NCBI RefSeq assembly: GCF_014195095.1
Contig: NZ_JACIBC010000001.1
Coordinates: 186,001-250,000 of the forward strand
Length of the DNA: 64,000 nt
DNA from: Rhizobium sp. BK602
GTDB taxonomy: Bacteria > Pseudomonadota > Alphaproteobacteria > Rhizobiales > Rhizobiaceae
Reading direction: 5' to 3'
Position numbers and translations under genes: made by a program. Shown piece by piece: positions 45,213 through 53,730 of this stretch; the stretch's first letter is position 1; every line of letters starts with the position of its first letter. The notes below the pieces were generated by a model. The model did not search any database and was not told the DNA's origin. It worked only from the letters and a program-made list of their open reading frames with translations.

Positions 45213-46022
45213 ATGAGATCCGGTCAGTTCAGAATGTTCCGCTCCCGCGCCATCGGCATCGAGGCCGTGAGGGCTGAAACGGATTATAGCTTTCCCAAGC
45301 ATACGCATGATCAATTCGGCATCGGCGTCATTGACGCCGGCGCGCAGGAATCGCTGAGTGGGCGTGGAATGGTGCGCGCCGAGGCTGGAGATGTCATCTG
45401 CTTCAACCCAAATGAAGTGCATGACGGCATGCCCATCGGCGAAAGCCGCGCCTGGACGATGCTCCATTTCGATCCGCCGGTGATCGGCGGTCTCTTGAAC
45501 GATATCGGCGAAGGGAAAGTGGCCGGCGCCGAGTTTCCGTTGCCCGTCATCCGCAATGACCGGATGGCGGCGTGTTTCGCAATGCTGTTCCCGCTTGTAA
45601 TCGACAATTCAACGCCATGGGATAGGCTGTTCCAGGAGGAACTGCTGTTGTCGCTCGTCGCGGCCGCGATGAGCGAGGGCGTGCCGCCGCCGCGCGATGT
45701 TGCCGTTCCCGCCGCCATCGGTCGCGCCCGCGAACTGATCGATGATGATCCCGCGGCATCTTTGACACTTGCCGAACTCGCGGCTGTATGCGGGCTGAGC
45801 CACTTCCAGTTCCTGCGTGGATTCAGCAAGGCGATGGGGCTTACGCCCCATGCCTATCTGCTGCAGCGCCGTATCCACGAAGCACGCCGCTTGATTGCGG
45901 CGGGCACGTCCCTGGCCGAGGTAGCCTTCGCCAGCGGCTTTGCCGATCAGAGCCACATGACGCGCCATTTCGTTCGCAATTTCGGCATTACGCCAGGCGT
46001 CTATGCGGCGGCAGTCTGTTAG
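45213..46022 (+). CDS. AraC-family transcriptional regulator
   Basis: A 269-residue regulator. A cupin-like sensing domain (about 1-150; YSFPKHTHDQFGIGVIDAGA and ICFNPNEVHDG) precedes two helix-turn-helix motifs (LTLAELAAVCGLSHFQFLRG and SLAEVAFASGFADQSHMTRH). It lies 81 bases before the B3/B4 gene on the same strand and about 100 after the EamA transporter, either of which could be its target. Confidence 0.9.
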   Translation: MRSGQFRMFRSRAIGIEAVRAETDYSFPKHTHDQFGIGVIDAGAQESLSGRGMVRAEAGDVICFNPNEVHDGMPIGESRAWTMLHFDPPVIGGLLNDIGEGKVAGAEFPLPVIRNDRMAACFAMLFPLVIDNSTPWDRLFQEELLLSLVAAAMSEGVPPPRDVAVPAAIGRARELIDDDPAASLTLAELAAVCGLSHFQFLRGFSKAMGLTPHAYLLQRRIHEARRLIAAGTSLAEVAFASGFADQSHMTRHFVRNFGITPGVYAAAVC

Positions 46023-46103
46023 ACCTCTGCAATTTTGTTCAAGACCGGGACATGATGAAGGGTTTTTCTGCGCCGCCAAGCGTGGCGTACAGAAGGAGAG
46101 ACC

Positions 46104-46802
46104 ATGTATTTCCGCCATTCAGACGATATGTGGAGCGAATTCCCGGAGCTGGTTCCCGGCGTAGTCTTCGCCGAGGGGATCACGGCGGATATCGATGTCG
46201 TCGGCCGGCTCTCCGGTTTCCATGCCATCGCCGAAAAGCGGCTCGAGAAAAGCCCGGAAGGAGAGATGCCGGAAATCCAGGCATGGCGGCGTGTCTTTGC
46301 CAAAATGGGATTGAAACCGACGCAATATCGCTGTGCCTCGGAGGCACTGCTTCGCCGTTTCCGCCAGGAAAAATCGTTGCCGCAGCTGCATCCGCTGGTC
46401 GATCTTTGCAATGCCGTCTCGATTGCTTTCGCCACGCCGGTTGCCGTTTTCGATCTTGCAAAGATTTCCGGTGATCTGGAGGTTCGCCACGCGACGGGCC
46501 GCGAGTCCTATCTGACTTTCGCCGGCGAGACAGAGCATCCCGAGCCGGGCGAAGTCATCTTTGCCGATGGGGCAGGGCGGGCGCATGCGCGGCGCTGGAC
46601 CAATCGGCAGAGCGGCGTTTCCGCAGTTCGCGGGGATACGCGCTCCGTGCTGATCGTGGCGGAGGCGATGCATCAGGGAGCTGGCGGTGATGTGCCCAGG
46701 CTGATCGAAACCATCGCAAGGGAACTTGCGGCGATATGGGCGATCAGCGCCAAAACCGCTTTACTCAGCCGCGCCTCACCACGATTTGATGTCCAGGGCT
46801 GA
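46104..46802 (+). CDS. B3/B4 tRNA-binding-domain protein (PheT beta-subunit-like)
   Basis: A 232-residue free-standing B3/B4 domain, related to the editing region of phenylalanyl-tRNA synthetase beta subunits. RRVFAKMGLKPTQYRCASEA and PLVDLCNAVSIAFATPVAVF are the usual motifs. AAGGAGA precedes ATG 46104. Such proteins may edit mischarged tRNA or handle amino acids. It follows an AraC regulator and may be one unit with it. Confidence 0.87.
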   Translation: MYFRHSDDMWSEFPELVPGVVFAEGITADIDVVGRLSGFHAIAEKRLEKSPEGEMPEIQAWRRVFAKMGLKPTQYRCASEALLRRFRQEKSLPQLHPLVDLCNAVSIAFATPVAVFDLAKISGDLEVRHATGRESYLTFAGETEHPEPGEVIFADGAGRAHARRWTNRQSGVSAVRGDTRSVLIVAEAMHQGAGGDVPRLIETIARELAAIWAISAKTALLSRASPRFDVQG

Positions 46803-46895
46803 AGCTTTTGGCGGCAAAGTGCCGATGGCGGCAAAAACGCGGTTGACAAGCGCCGCATTCGGGCAGAGCAGGGAAGTCTACTCAATAGCTCATAT

Positions 46896-46907
46896 TTCTC
46901 ATGAGAA
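46896..46907. promoter_or_regulatory. 12-bp perfect palindrome upstream of the MFS gene
   Basis: TTCTCATGAGAA is a perfect palindrome 39 bases before the start of the MFS transporter at 46947, a fitting position for an operator. The binding protein is unknown. Confidence 0.35.
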
Positions 46908-46946
46908 TAGTTCCGGGCGCCGGCGCCCGGAATCGAAGAAAGACCC

Positions 46947-48176
46947 ATGGATACCCTGCAAAGCCAAGGCCGAACCAGTGCGCTCGGCCACCCCGGATAT
47001 CGTTCCTTCGCCGCCTCACGCGTCTTTTCCTCCATCGGTTTCCAGTCGGTCACCGTCGCCATGGGCTGGATGATCTACGATCAGACGCATAGCGCTTTCT
47101 ATCTTGGTCTCGTCGGCTTCTGCCAGTTCGTGCCGATGGTGTTTCTGACCTTCATCGTCGGTCATGTGGCCGACCGGTTCGATCGCCGCCGCATCGGTCT
47201 TGCCTGCCAGCTCATCGAGGGTCTGACGGCGCTGCTGCTGGCTATTGCCGTCTGGCAGCATTGGATCGGTCCTCATGGCATTCTCGCCGCCGTCGCTATC
47301 ATGGGTGCGGCGACCGCCTTCGAGCGTCCGACCATGGCGGCGCTGCTGCCGAACATCGTGCCGTCTTCGATGCTGCAGGTGGCGATCGCCACGTCCACCT
47401 CGATGATGCAGACCGCCTTCATCATCGGCCCGTCGCTCGGCGGCTTGCTTTATGGTCTGAGCCCGATCGCGCCTTTCATCGTCTCCGCGGTTCTCTATGT
47501 CATTGCCAGCGTCAACGTCATTTCGATCCGTGTGGAGCGGCAACAGCCTGCCTCGCGCGAACCGGTGACGCTGAGTTCGGTCTTTGCCGGCGTTTCCTTC
47601 ATCAAGAGCCGGCCGGTAATGATGGGAACGATCTCGCTCGATCTCTTCGCCGTGCTGCTCGGCGGCGCTACGGCGCTGCTGCCCATGTTTGCCCGCGATA
47701 TCCTGCATGCCGGTCCTTGGGGGCTTGGCCTCTTGCGCGCGGCGCCTGCGATCGGCGCCCTGGTCATGTCGATCTGGCTGGCACGGCACCCGCTGCAGAG
47801 CGGCGTCGGCAAGAAGATGCTGTTCGCCGTCTTCATATTCGGCGTGGCCACCATCGTCTTCGCGCTCTCGACCAACATCATCCTTTCGGTCGCGGCGCTG
47901 CTGATCATCGGCGCATCGGATACGGTCAGCGTGGTGGTGCGCAGCTCACTGGTGCAGCTCCTGACGCCCGACGCCATGCGCGGCCGCGTCAATGCGGTCA
48001 ATTCGTTGTTCATCGGCACCTCCAACCAGCTCGGAGAATTCGAATCCGGCATGCTCGCCAGCGCTCTCGGTCCCGTGCTCACTGGCATCGTCGGGGGTGT
48101 CGGCACGATTGCGGTTGTGCTGCTCTGGACGCGGATTTTCCCCGATCTGACGAAGGTGAAGACGCTGAAGGGCTAG
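46947..48176 (+). CDS. MFS transporter, MFS_3/EntS-like
   Basis: A 409-residue membrane protein with about 12 helices. GHVADRFDRRRIGLACQLIE carries the loop 2-3 motif of the MFS_3 group, which includes the enterobactin exporter EntS. An N-terminal hydrophilic lead (about 1-20) precedes the first helix. The second half has GGATALLPMFARDILHAGPW. Siderophore export is possible but unproven, as no siderophore gene is in the window. Confidence 0.85.
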   Translation: MDTLQSQGRTSALGHPGYRSFAASRVFSSIGFQSVTVAMGWMIYDQTHSAFYLGLVGFCQFVPMVFLTFIVGHVADRFDRRRIGLACQLIEGLTALLLAIAVWQHWIGPHGILAAVAIMGAATAFERPTMAALLPNIVPSSMLQVAIATSTSMMQTAFIIGPSLGGLLYGLSPIAPFIVSAVLYVIASVNVISIRVERQQPASREPVTLSSVFAGVSFIKSRPVMMGTISLDLFAVLLGGATALLPMFARDILHAGPWGLGLLRAAPAIGALVMSIWLARHPLQSGVGKKMLFAVFIFGVATIVFALSTNIILSVAALLIIGASDTVSVVVRSSLVQLLTPDAMRGRVNAVNSLFIGTSNQLGEFESGMLASALGPVLTGIVGGVGTIAVVLLWTRIFPDLTKVKTLKG

Positions 48177-48483
48177 GGTCTGGCGCGCGACGTGAATGGC
48201 TTGATCCATTCACGAGGTATCCAACATGTTTTCCAAGCCGACATCGCGTCGGATATGGCTGCTGGCTCGGCCAATGTTCTGGCGCCGAGGCCGTGCCTGT
48301 AAACGGCACCGCGACATCGCCTGAAACAGGTGCCTTATACGATCGCCGAGGCGAAACGTCCGCGTGAACTCATGATAATTTCTCATCTGCCGCATTCCGT
48401 TTGATCCGATGATCAACAAGGAGTGCACTTGGAATCCTGTCGTGTATAATGAAGCTTTCGTCGCTCATGCATGAAAGACTTTC
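48177..48483. other. 307-bp intergenic region before a LysR gene
   Basis: It holds a TATAAT at 48445-48450 that could be the LysR -10 element, and a palindrome at its right end. No gene is apparent. Confidence 0.45.
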
Positions 48484-48486
48484 ATG
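48470..48486. promoter_or_regulatory. 17-bp palindrome covering a LysR start codon
   Basis: CATGAAAG-A-CTTTCATG has perfect 8-base arms. Its last three bases are the ATG of the LysR gene at 48484, so a bound protein would block transcription or the RNA could mask the start. Confidence 0.5.
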
Positions 48487-49425
48487 GGTAAGAGACCGCT
48501 TCCTCCGTTGAGTATCTTGCAAGCCTTTTGCGCCATCGTGGAGACGGGCGGTTTTGGACGTGCCGGCGAACGGATGGGATTGACGCAGACTGCGATCAGC
48601 CACCAGCTTTCCCAGCTTGAAGGCTGGATCGGCGGCAGGCTTTTCGAACGTGGCCGTTTTGGTGCCCGGCTGACGCCGCTTGGCGCTCGCCTCCATCCGG
48701 CTATCGTCGAGACGATCACGCAACTGGAGTCCGCGCTCCATCAGGCGCGAGCGAGCGTATCGGTTCGCGCGCTGACCTTGTCGGTGACGCCGGAATTTTC
48801 GAGCCAATGGCTGGCGTCGCGATTGCCGGATTTTTGCCGGCGCCATCCCGACATCGAGTTGAAGATGGCCGTCGGCTACCAACGCCCCGATTTCGGGCCG
48901 GCTGGTGTCGATCTTGCAATCTGGCTCGGGCGCGACGAGGCCGGGCTTGTGGTCGAGGAATTGCTGATCGACGAGGAGTTCGTCATCAGCTCGCCCGAAC
49001 TTTCCCGGCAGCTGCCTGGGCGCAATGCGATCAGGGCGGCTCCTCTGCTGCGCTATGCCGGCATGCGGCATACGGTATTGGATTGGCAGCGCTGGTATGA
49101 GCAGGTGACCGTCGGCGGGGAGGACGATCGGGACGGCGACGGTTTCGATATTGGCCATGCGGTGGAAAACGGGCCGTTGTTCGAGACTTTTGCGGATATG
49201 CTCCAGGCGTGCCGGGAGGGGCAGGGCTTTGCGCTGGTTCGCAGTTCGCTCGTCAGCAAAGACATTGCGGATGGAAGTCTGCTCCGCTGCTTCATCGAGG
49301 TTCAGCCGGCAGCCACCAGCTACAATCTGCTCTATCCACCCAATGCACTGCAAAACCCATCGGCGGCGTTGTTTCGCAACTGGCTGCTATCCCAGGTCAA
49401 GGGCGGCCAAGGGCCCGATCGATGA
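48484..49425 (+). CDS. LysR-family transcriptional regulator (GcvA-like)
   Basis: A 313-residue regulator. The helix-turn-helix region contains GLTQTAISHQLSQLEGWIGG, and RFGARLTPLGARLHPAIVET is the linker. Like GcvA it begins with PPLSILQAFCAIVETGGFGR. Its start codon lies inside a 17-bp palindrome. No divergent partner is visible: the upstream MFS gene is on the same strand and the next gene is convergent. Confidence 0.88.
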   Translation: MGKRPLPPLSILQAFCAIVETGGFGRAGERMGLTQTAISHQLSQLEGWIGGRLFERGRFGARLTPLGARLHPAIVETITQLESALHQARASVSVRALTLSVTPEFSSQWLASRLPDFCRRHPDIELKMAVGYQRPDFGPAGVDLAIWLGRDEAGLVVEELLIDEEFVISSPELSRQLPGRNAIRAAPLLRYAGMRHTVLDWQRWYEQVTVGGEDDRDGDGFDIGHAVENGPLFETFADMLQACREGQGFALVRSSLVSKDIADGSLLRCFIEVQPAATSYNLLYPPNALQNPSAALFRNWLLSQVKGGQGPDR

Positions 49426-49431
49426 TTGCTG

Positions 49432-49848
49432 TCAATCGCGCAGCCTTATCAGGCCGGCTTCGGTCTCCCTGAAGCCGAGGCTCCGGTAGAAGCCGATAAG
49501 ATGTGGTTCGAAATCGACATGCAGCCAGGTCGCGCCGCGTTCGCGCGCGATTGCCGTTGCCTGTTCGATCAGCTTCGTTGCTATTCCCCGTCTCTGGAAA
49601 TCGCGTGCGACACAGGTATCGAGGATGAAAGCATGGATGCCGCCATCCCATGCCACGTTCACGAAGCCCACCAGCCGTTCTCCGGCATAGGCGCAGACAT
49701 GGGCAAGGCTTCTCGAGAGGACCGGCGAGAAGTCGCGTGGCGTCGGTTCATTCCAGGCCGAGGCCCACAAGTCGTTGAGTGCTTCGTTTCCAGGATGGGG
49801 ATCGATCCTGACATCGATCGTCATGGCCGTCTCCCGCCGCTTGCTCAT
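49432..49848 (-). CDS. GNAT-family N-acetyltransferase
   Basis: A 138-residue acetyl-CoA-dependent transferase. The acetyl-CoA loop is QRRGIATKLIEQATA, followed by WLHVDFEPHLIGFYRSLGF. GGGAG favours ATG 49824 (MTIDVRIDPH) over ATG 49848. The substrate is unknown. It is convergent with the LysR gene. Confidence 0.87.
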   Translation of the reverse strand: MSKRRETAMTIDVRIDPHPGNEALNDLWASAWNEPTPRDFSPVLSRSLAHVCAYAGERLVGFVNVAWDGGIHAFILDTCVARDFQRRGIATKLIEQATAIARERGATWLHVDFEPHLIGFYRSLGFRETEAGLIRLRD

Positions 49849-49973
49849 CTTGCTGCAATATCAAGTCTAGCTGCATCATCCATCCGTTGCGAGCACCCAA
49901 AAGTGCATGATCTGTCGGATCGCGCTATCATCGATCGTCCTTTGCGCGTGCAACCGGAACAGAGGAGACCGAT

Positions 49974-50327
49974 ATGTCCTATGTCGATGGCTTTATTCTT
50001 GCCGTGCCCAAAGACAGGTTCGAAAGCTACAAGGAACTGGCGCGCAAAGCGGCCGAGGTCTGGAAGGATCACGGCGCGCTGAGCTATGTGGAGGCGATCG
50101 GGGACGACGTGCCCTATGGAGAGCTGACCTCCTTTCCCCGCGCCGTGCTGGCCAAGGACGACGAATTCGTGATCTTTTCCTGGATCACCTATGAAACCCG
50201 CCAGCATCGCGACGCCGTTCTGGAAAAGGTCATGGCCGATCCCCGCCTGAAGGACGACATGGAGAACATGCCCTTCGACGGAAAGCGCCTGATCTATGGC
50301 GGCTTCGAGATCTTCCTGCAGGCCTAG
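49974..50327 (+). CDS. DUF1428 family protein
   Basis: A 117-residue protein (MSYVDGFILAVPKDRFESYK...), with FSWITYETRQHRDAVLEKVM and PFDGKRLIYGGFEI. This is the DUF1428 family, with a ferredoxin-like fold similar to YCII or antibiotic-monooxygenase dimers. ATG 49974 follows AGGAGA. The function is unknown. Confidence 0.9.
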   Translation: MSYVDGFILAVPKDRFESYKELARKAAEVWKDHGALSYVEAIGDDVPYGELTSFPRAVLAKDDEFVIFSWITYETRQHRDAVLEKVMADPRLKDDMENMPFDGKRLIYGGFEIFLQA

Positions 50328-50412
50328 TCCGACGGCGGCCGGACTTGACTTTCCGACCGCCTCGGCTGACCTGATGCGCATCATCGCGCTGCTATTGTCC
50401 TAGGGAGCCATC

Positions 50413-50844
50413 ATGCCTCAGACCGTCATCACGCTCTCCACCCATGGCCAGGGGCTCTACGAATTCACGAAGCAGGCGCAGGATTTCGTTCGGGCGGCGG
50501 TGGGATCGGGTGCGGGCGAGGGGCTTTTGACCGTCTTCGTCCGCCACACGTCCTGTTCCCTGCTCATCCAGGAGAATGCCGATCCGGATGTGAAAACCGA
50601 TCTCAATGCGTTTTTCCGCCGCCTCGTGCCGCCGTCTTCCGATCCGTCGATGCGATGGATCGTGCACACGACCGAGGGGCCGGACGACATGCCGGCGCAT
50701 ATCAAGGCGGCGCTGACGCAGGTATCGATCGGCATTCCCGTCATGCGCGGTCGTCTAGCGCTTGGCACCTGGCAGGGCATCTATCTCTTCGAGCACCGCG
50801 ACCGGCCGCACCGGCGCGATATCGTCCTGCATCTTTCCGCCTGA
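50413..50844 (+). CDS. YjbQ-family protein (secondary thiamine-phosphate synthase family)
   Basis: A 143-residue protein. TVFVRHTSCSLLIQENADPD and the histidines around GTWQGIYLFEHRDRPHRRDI are the conserved UPF0047/YjbQ residues. E. coli YjbQ has weak thiamine-phosphate synthase activity; the true role is unsettled. GGGAG precedes ATG 50413. Confidence 0.92.
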   Translation: MPQTVITLSTHGQGLYEFTKQAQDFVRAAVGSGAGEGLLTVFVRHTSCSLLIQENADPDVKTDLNAFFRRLVPPSSDPSMRWIVHTTEGPDDMPAHIKAALTQVSIGIPVMRGRLALGTWQGIYLFEHRDRPHRRDIVLHLSA

Positions 50845-51019
50845 GCCTCCGCGAGCTTGGGCGAACTCCTGTTAACCGTCCTGAATACCTTGTGAATGGC
50901 TGGTTCGCGTCCGGTTCAGTTTGGCCGGCCTAACGTATCGCCAATCCCAAGGCGCCGGTTCGTTCGTCGAACCGCAGATCGGGATCGCTTACAATTCAAG
51001 GACTGAAGGAGAAACACCT

Positions 51020-51325
51020 ATGATCAATCTTTTCGTGAAGGCAGGTATTGCCGCTCTGATCGCGCTTGGTGCCGTTTCCGCCACGGCTGCGACCGCATCG
51101 GCGAACGAATTCGCAGCCAATGTTCACCAGGTCCGCTACGATCATCATCGCGCCCGTGCATGCTCGCCGACCGGTGCCGTGCAGAAGGCGCGCGCCATGG
51201 GCCTGCGTCGCGCCCATATCGTCAATATCACGCCGCGCCGTGTCGTCGTCGACGGCCTTAGCCGTCGCGGCCCGGAGCGCATCGTTTTCGCCAATGTACC
51301 GGGTTGCCCGCTGATCCGTCGCTAA
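51020..51325 (+). CDS. small secreted protein, paralogue A
   Basis: A 101-residue protein with a signal peptide (MINLFVKAGIAALIALGAVS..., cleavage near ASA). The mature part ends with a conserved block: a Cys, then ARAMGLRRAHIVNITPRRVV, a Gly-Leu-Ser-Arg-Arg-Gly turn and VFANVPGCPLIRR. Two cysteines could form one disulphide. The same block recurs in the next gene. AGGAGA precedes ATG 51020. I do not know the function; export to the periplasm is inferred. Confidence 0.78.
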   Translation: MINLFVKAGIAALIALGAVSATAATASANEFAANVHQVRYDHHRARACSPTGAVQKARAMGLRRAHIVNITPRRVVVDGLSRRGPERIVFANVPGCPLIRR

Positions 51326-51605
51326 GGTCCAGGAGCGATGGATAGTCTCAGGTAGGAGGCGAAACGACGTCTCATCCGTGCAATTCCATGCCTGATGAAG
51401 TTGCCCTCGTGAAAGGGGCGATCTTTTATTTTCTGTTGCCCGTCGAAGCTGTCTCTGGCATCGGTTTTGCCGTCGTTGTACCTGAATGAGACGTGAACCG
51501 TTGATTCTGGACTTGTTCAGCGTCGCGCCGATACTTCTCTCGCACTCGCTCAGGAGATGCGGCAAGTCTATGAGAGAGATGCCTTTCACTTCTTGGAGGA
51601 CACCA

Positions 51606-51947
51606 ATGAGAAAAATGCTGGCAAAGTTGGGGGTTGCGGCCGCCATCGCTGTCACGGCCCTGTCGGGCACGGCGGATTACGCTTCCGCCCAGGGCGTGGA
51701 TATCTATGTCGGTCCCGGCCGGCATCGGCCGCCACCGCCGGACTATTACGAGCCGCCGCCGCGCTTCGACCGCCGCCGCGGCTGCGATCCCCGGCAAGCC
51801 GTGGATGTCGCCCGCAGCTACGGCTTGCGCCGCGCCCGCGTGGTCGACGTGACGCCGCGCCGCGTTATCGTCGATGGCTTCGGCCGTCGTGGCCCGAACA
51901 CGATGGTGTTCGCCAATGTTCGTGGTTGCCCGCTGCTGGGTCGCTGA
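51606..51947 (+). CDS. small secreted protein, paralogue B
   Basis: A 113-residue protein with a signal peptide (MRKMLAKLGVAAAIAVTALS..., cleavage near ASA). A Pro/Tyr-rich segment (RHRPPPPDYYEPPPRFDR) precedes the conserved block shared with the upstream gene (YGLRRARVVDVTPRRVIVDG, then VFANVRGCPLLGR). Both cysteines are kept. GGAGG precedes ATG 51606. The two genes look like a tandem duplication with a diverged N-terminal part. Confidence 0.78.
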   Translation: MRKMLAKLGVAAAIAVTALSGTADYASAQGVDIYVGPGRHRPPPPDYYEPPPRFDRRRGCDPRQAVDVARSYGLRRARVVDVTPRRVIVDGFGRRGPNTMVFANVRGCPLLGR

Positions 51948-51953
51948 TAAAAT

Positions 51954-51978
51954 CCATGGACGCAGGTTGCGTCCATGG
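51954..51978 (+). terminator. hairpin after paralogue B
   Basis: CCATGGACGC (51954-51963) pairs perfectly with GCGTCCATGG (51969-51978), followed by TCGCTTTCGCTT. It may act with the stronger terminator just downstream. Confidence 0.5.
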
Positions 51979-52006
51979 TCGCTTTCGCTTATCGGCGGGG
52001 GCCGCG

Positions 52007-52059
52007 AAACCGCCCTTTGCTCGATCCTATCGGATCAGAGCGAAGGGCGGTTTTGTTTT
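52007..52059 (+). terminator. strong intrinsic terminator
   Basis: AAACCGCCCTTTGCTC pairs with GAGCGAAGGGCGGTTT (one T-G pair), the loop contains a GATCC/GGATC inner stem, and the run TTTTGTTTT follows. Confidence 0.88.
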
Positions 52060-52064
52060 GCGGC

Positions 52065-52168
52065 TAGAGCGGGTCAGTGTTTCACGACAGCATTGAACCA
52101 CTCTATCTTTTTGTTTTGACGCAATTTCAGACGGAAAACCGCAGCGCAGTTTTCCTGGAATTGCTCTA
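52065..52168. repeat. dispersed rhizobial repeat, second family
   Basis: Bounded by TAGAGC (52065-52070) and its inverse GCTCTA (52163-52168). The interior (TTGTTTTGACGCAATTTCAG and GGAAAACCGC...TTTTCCTGGAATT) is a sequence often seen between rhizobial genes. Its right end supplies the TAG stop codon of the SIMPL gene. Confidence 0.65.
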
Positions 52169-52906
52169 CTGCTGGATCGCGTAGGTGATGCTGACCGAGG
52201 CGTTATACGTGTTTTCGCCGCTTGCCACCGGAACGGCCTTGTCGGCGGCCATCGCCATGGATTGACGCGCATAAGGCTGCGGCGGCATGACGACGGCGCC
52301 GTCATGGATCGAAATGATGTGGCCGAGCTTGACGCCGGCGGCTTCGCTCAGCGTCTTCGCCTTGGCCGCGGCATCGGCGACCGCGTTCTTGCGGGCCTCC
52401 TGGAGCACGGTATCCGGCTTGTCATTGGTGAACTGGATATCGCCGCCCTGATTGATGCCGAGCTTGACCACCTGATCGAGCAGGCTGCCGAGCTTGGAAA
52501 GATCGCGAACGCGGACCGTAAGGCCATTCGTGACCTGATAGCCGGTCAATGTCGGCGGTTGCGGCTGGCCGCTCTTGTCGTTCGGATAGACATATTGCGG
52601 CTGGATCGAAAAGCCCGAGGTCTGCAGGTCACGCTCGGCAATGCCGCTGTCCTTCAGCGTCGCGAGCACCGCACCCATCGCCTTGTTGTTCTGGTCGAGC
52701 GCGTCCTGGGCGGCCTTTTCCTGCTTGACGACCGAGAGGGTCACGATCGCCATGTCCGGTGCGACTGATGAATGTCCCTCGCCAGTGACTGTGATGATCG
52801 CGTCCCGCGGCTTTGCTTCCTGGGCCAGAGCCGGGATGGCCGGAGCGAGGAGCGTCGTACCCAAAAGAGCGGCGAAAGCAAAATCTCTGGTTTTCATCAG
52901 CGGCAT
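52166..52906 (-). CDS. SIMPL-domain (DUF541) periplasmic protein
   Basis: About 246 residues. A signal peptide (cleavage near ALAQ) precedes the SIMPL domain: AIITVTGEGHSSVAPDMAIV, then VTNGLTVRVRDLSKLGSLLD and ARKNAVADAAAKAKTLSEAA. These match the BP26/OMP28 group known from Brucella. ATG 52906 follows AAGGAACG; ATG 52897 is an alternative. The stop codon comes from a repeat end. The family function is unsettled. Confidence 0.9.
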   Translation of the reverse strand: MPLMKTRDFAFAALLGTTLLAPAIPALAQEAKPRDAIITVTGEGHSSVAPDMAIVTLSVVKQEKAAQDALDQNNKAMGAVLATLKDSGIAERDLQTSGFSIQPQYVYPNDKSGQPQPPTLTGYQVTNGLTVRVRDLSKLGSLLDQVVKLGINQGGDIQFTNDKPDTVLQEARKNAVADAAAKAKTLSEAAGVKLGHIISIHDGAVVMPPQPYARQSMAMAADKAVPVASGENTYNASVSITYAIQQ

Positions 52907-53070
52907 GGTTCGTTCCTTGGTTGGTATTTCCTCTATATTCGCTTTTGCGGATTGATTGTGAAGGTATTGCGGCAGTCCCTTGTGGGAAAAGACGAATTGG
53001 GCTAGAGCCAATTCGGCGCCAGGGGAGCCATTGCCCCGACGCCGCACGTGCGACGACCTGTCATCGTGCC

Positions 53071-53146
53071 GGGCCTGTAGCTCAATGGTTAGAGCCGGCG
53101 GCTCATAACCGCTTGGTTGGGGGTTCGAGTCCCTCCGGGCCCACCA
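53071..53146 (+). tRNA. tRNA with CAT anticodon, probably tRNA-Ile2
   Basis: A 76-nt cloverleaf with encoded CCA. The acceptor GGGCCTG pairs with CGGGCCC, the anticodon loop is CTCATAA, and the T-arm is GGGGG-TTCGAGT-CCCTC. The anticodon stem (GGCGG/CCGCT) and GCTTGG variable region closely resemble E. coli ileX, the tRNA-Ile2 whose C34 is changed to lysidine. It differs from rhizobial elongator tRNA-Met as I recall it. Automatic annotation may call it tRNA-Met. Confidence 0.85.
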
Positions 53147-53244
53147 CATTATTTTTTCTCAATGACTTATAGAGCGGTTAGCCGCTAGGGTTAGCGGAAG
53201 ATTTTGTTTCGGCCCTCGGGGCGCGGTGATGTCAATTAGAGACA

Positions 53245-53730
53245 ATGGAAAGGGCGTCGATGGCCAGCGGTCTTGAACATGGTGGTTCGACTTTGTCGCT
53301 TGATGGGGCGTTCTTCGAGCTGCTTACCGATAGTTTTCGGCGGATCGTCGGGACGCCGCTTGTCGAGCCGGGGCAGGGGCCGGATTGGCTCTATCATGAT
53401 GCCCCTTTCGTGGTGGTTGCGCATAATACGGATGCTGATCCGCGGTTCGTCTATTCCAACAGGGCCGGTCAGGCTTGTTTCGAATATCCGTGGGATGAAT
53501 TTGTGACGCTACCGTCGCGTCTTTCGGCGGAGCTTCCCAATCGCGCGGAACGCCAGATATTGCTGGATGCGGTAACGCGGGACGGTTTTATCTCCGGCTA
53601 TCGTGGGCTGCGGATCGCAAAGTCCGGGCGGCGCTTCTGGATCGAAGATGGTATCGTCTGGCAGCTCATCGACCGTGACGGAAATCGGCGTGGGCAGGCG
53701 GCGACGTTTTCGACGTGGCAAGACGTTTAA
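53245..53730 (+). CDS. MEKHLA-domain protein (PAS-like)
   Basis: A 161-residue cytosolic protein. VVAHNTDADPRFVYSNRAGQ, FEYPWDEFVTLPSRLSAE and GYRGLRIAKSGRRFWIEDGI fit the MEKHLA domain, a PAS-like sensory fold. ATG 53260 (MASGLEHGG) is an alternative start. A repeat begins right at its stop. Probably host DNA, just left of the prophage; the ligand is unknown. Confidence 0.85.
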   Translation: MERASMASGLEHGGSTLSLDGAFFELLTDSFRRIVGTPLVEPGQGPDWLYHDAPFVVVAHNTDADPRFVYSNRAGQACFEYPWDEFVTLPSRLSAELPNRAERQILLDAVTRDGFISGYRGLRIAKSGRRFWIEDGIVWQLIDRDGNRRGQAATFSTWQDV

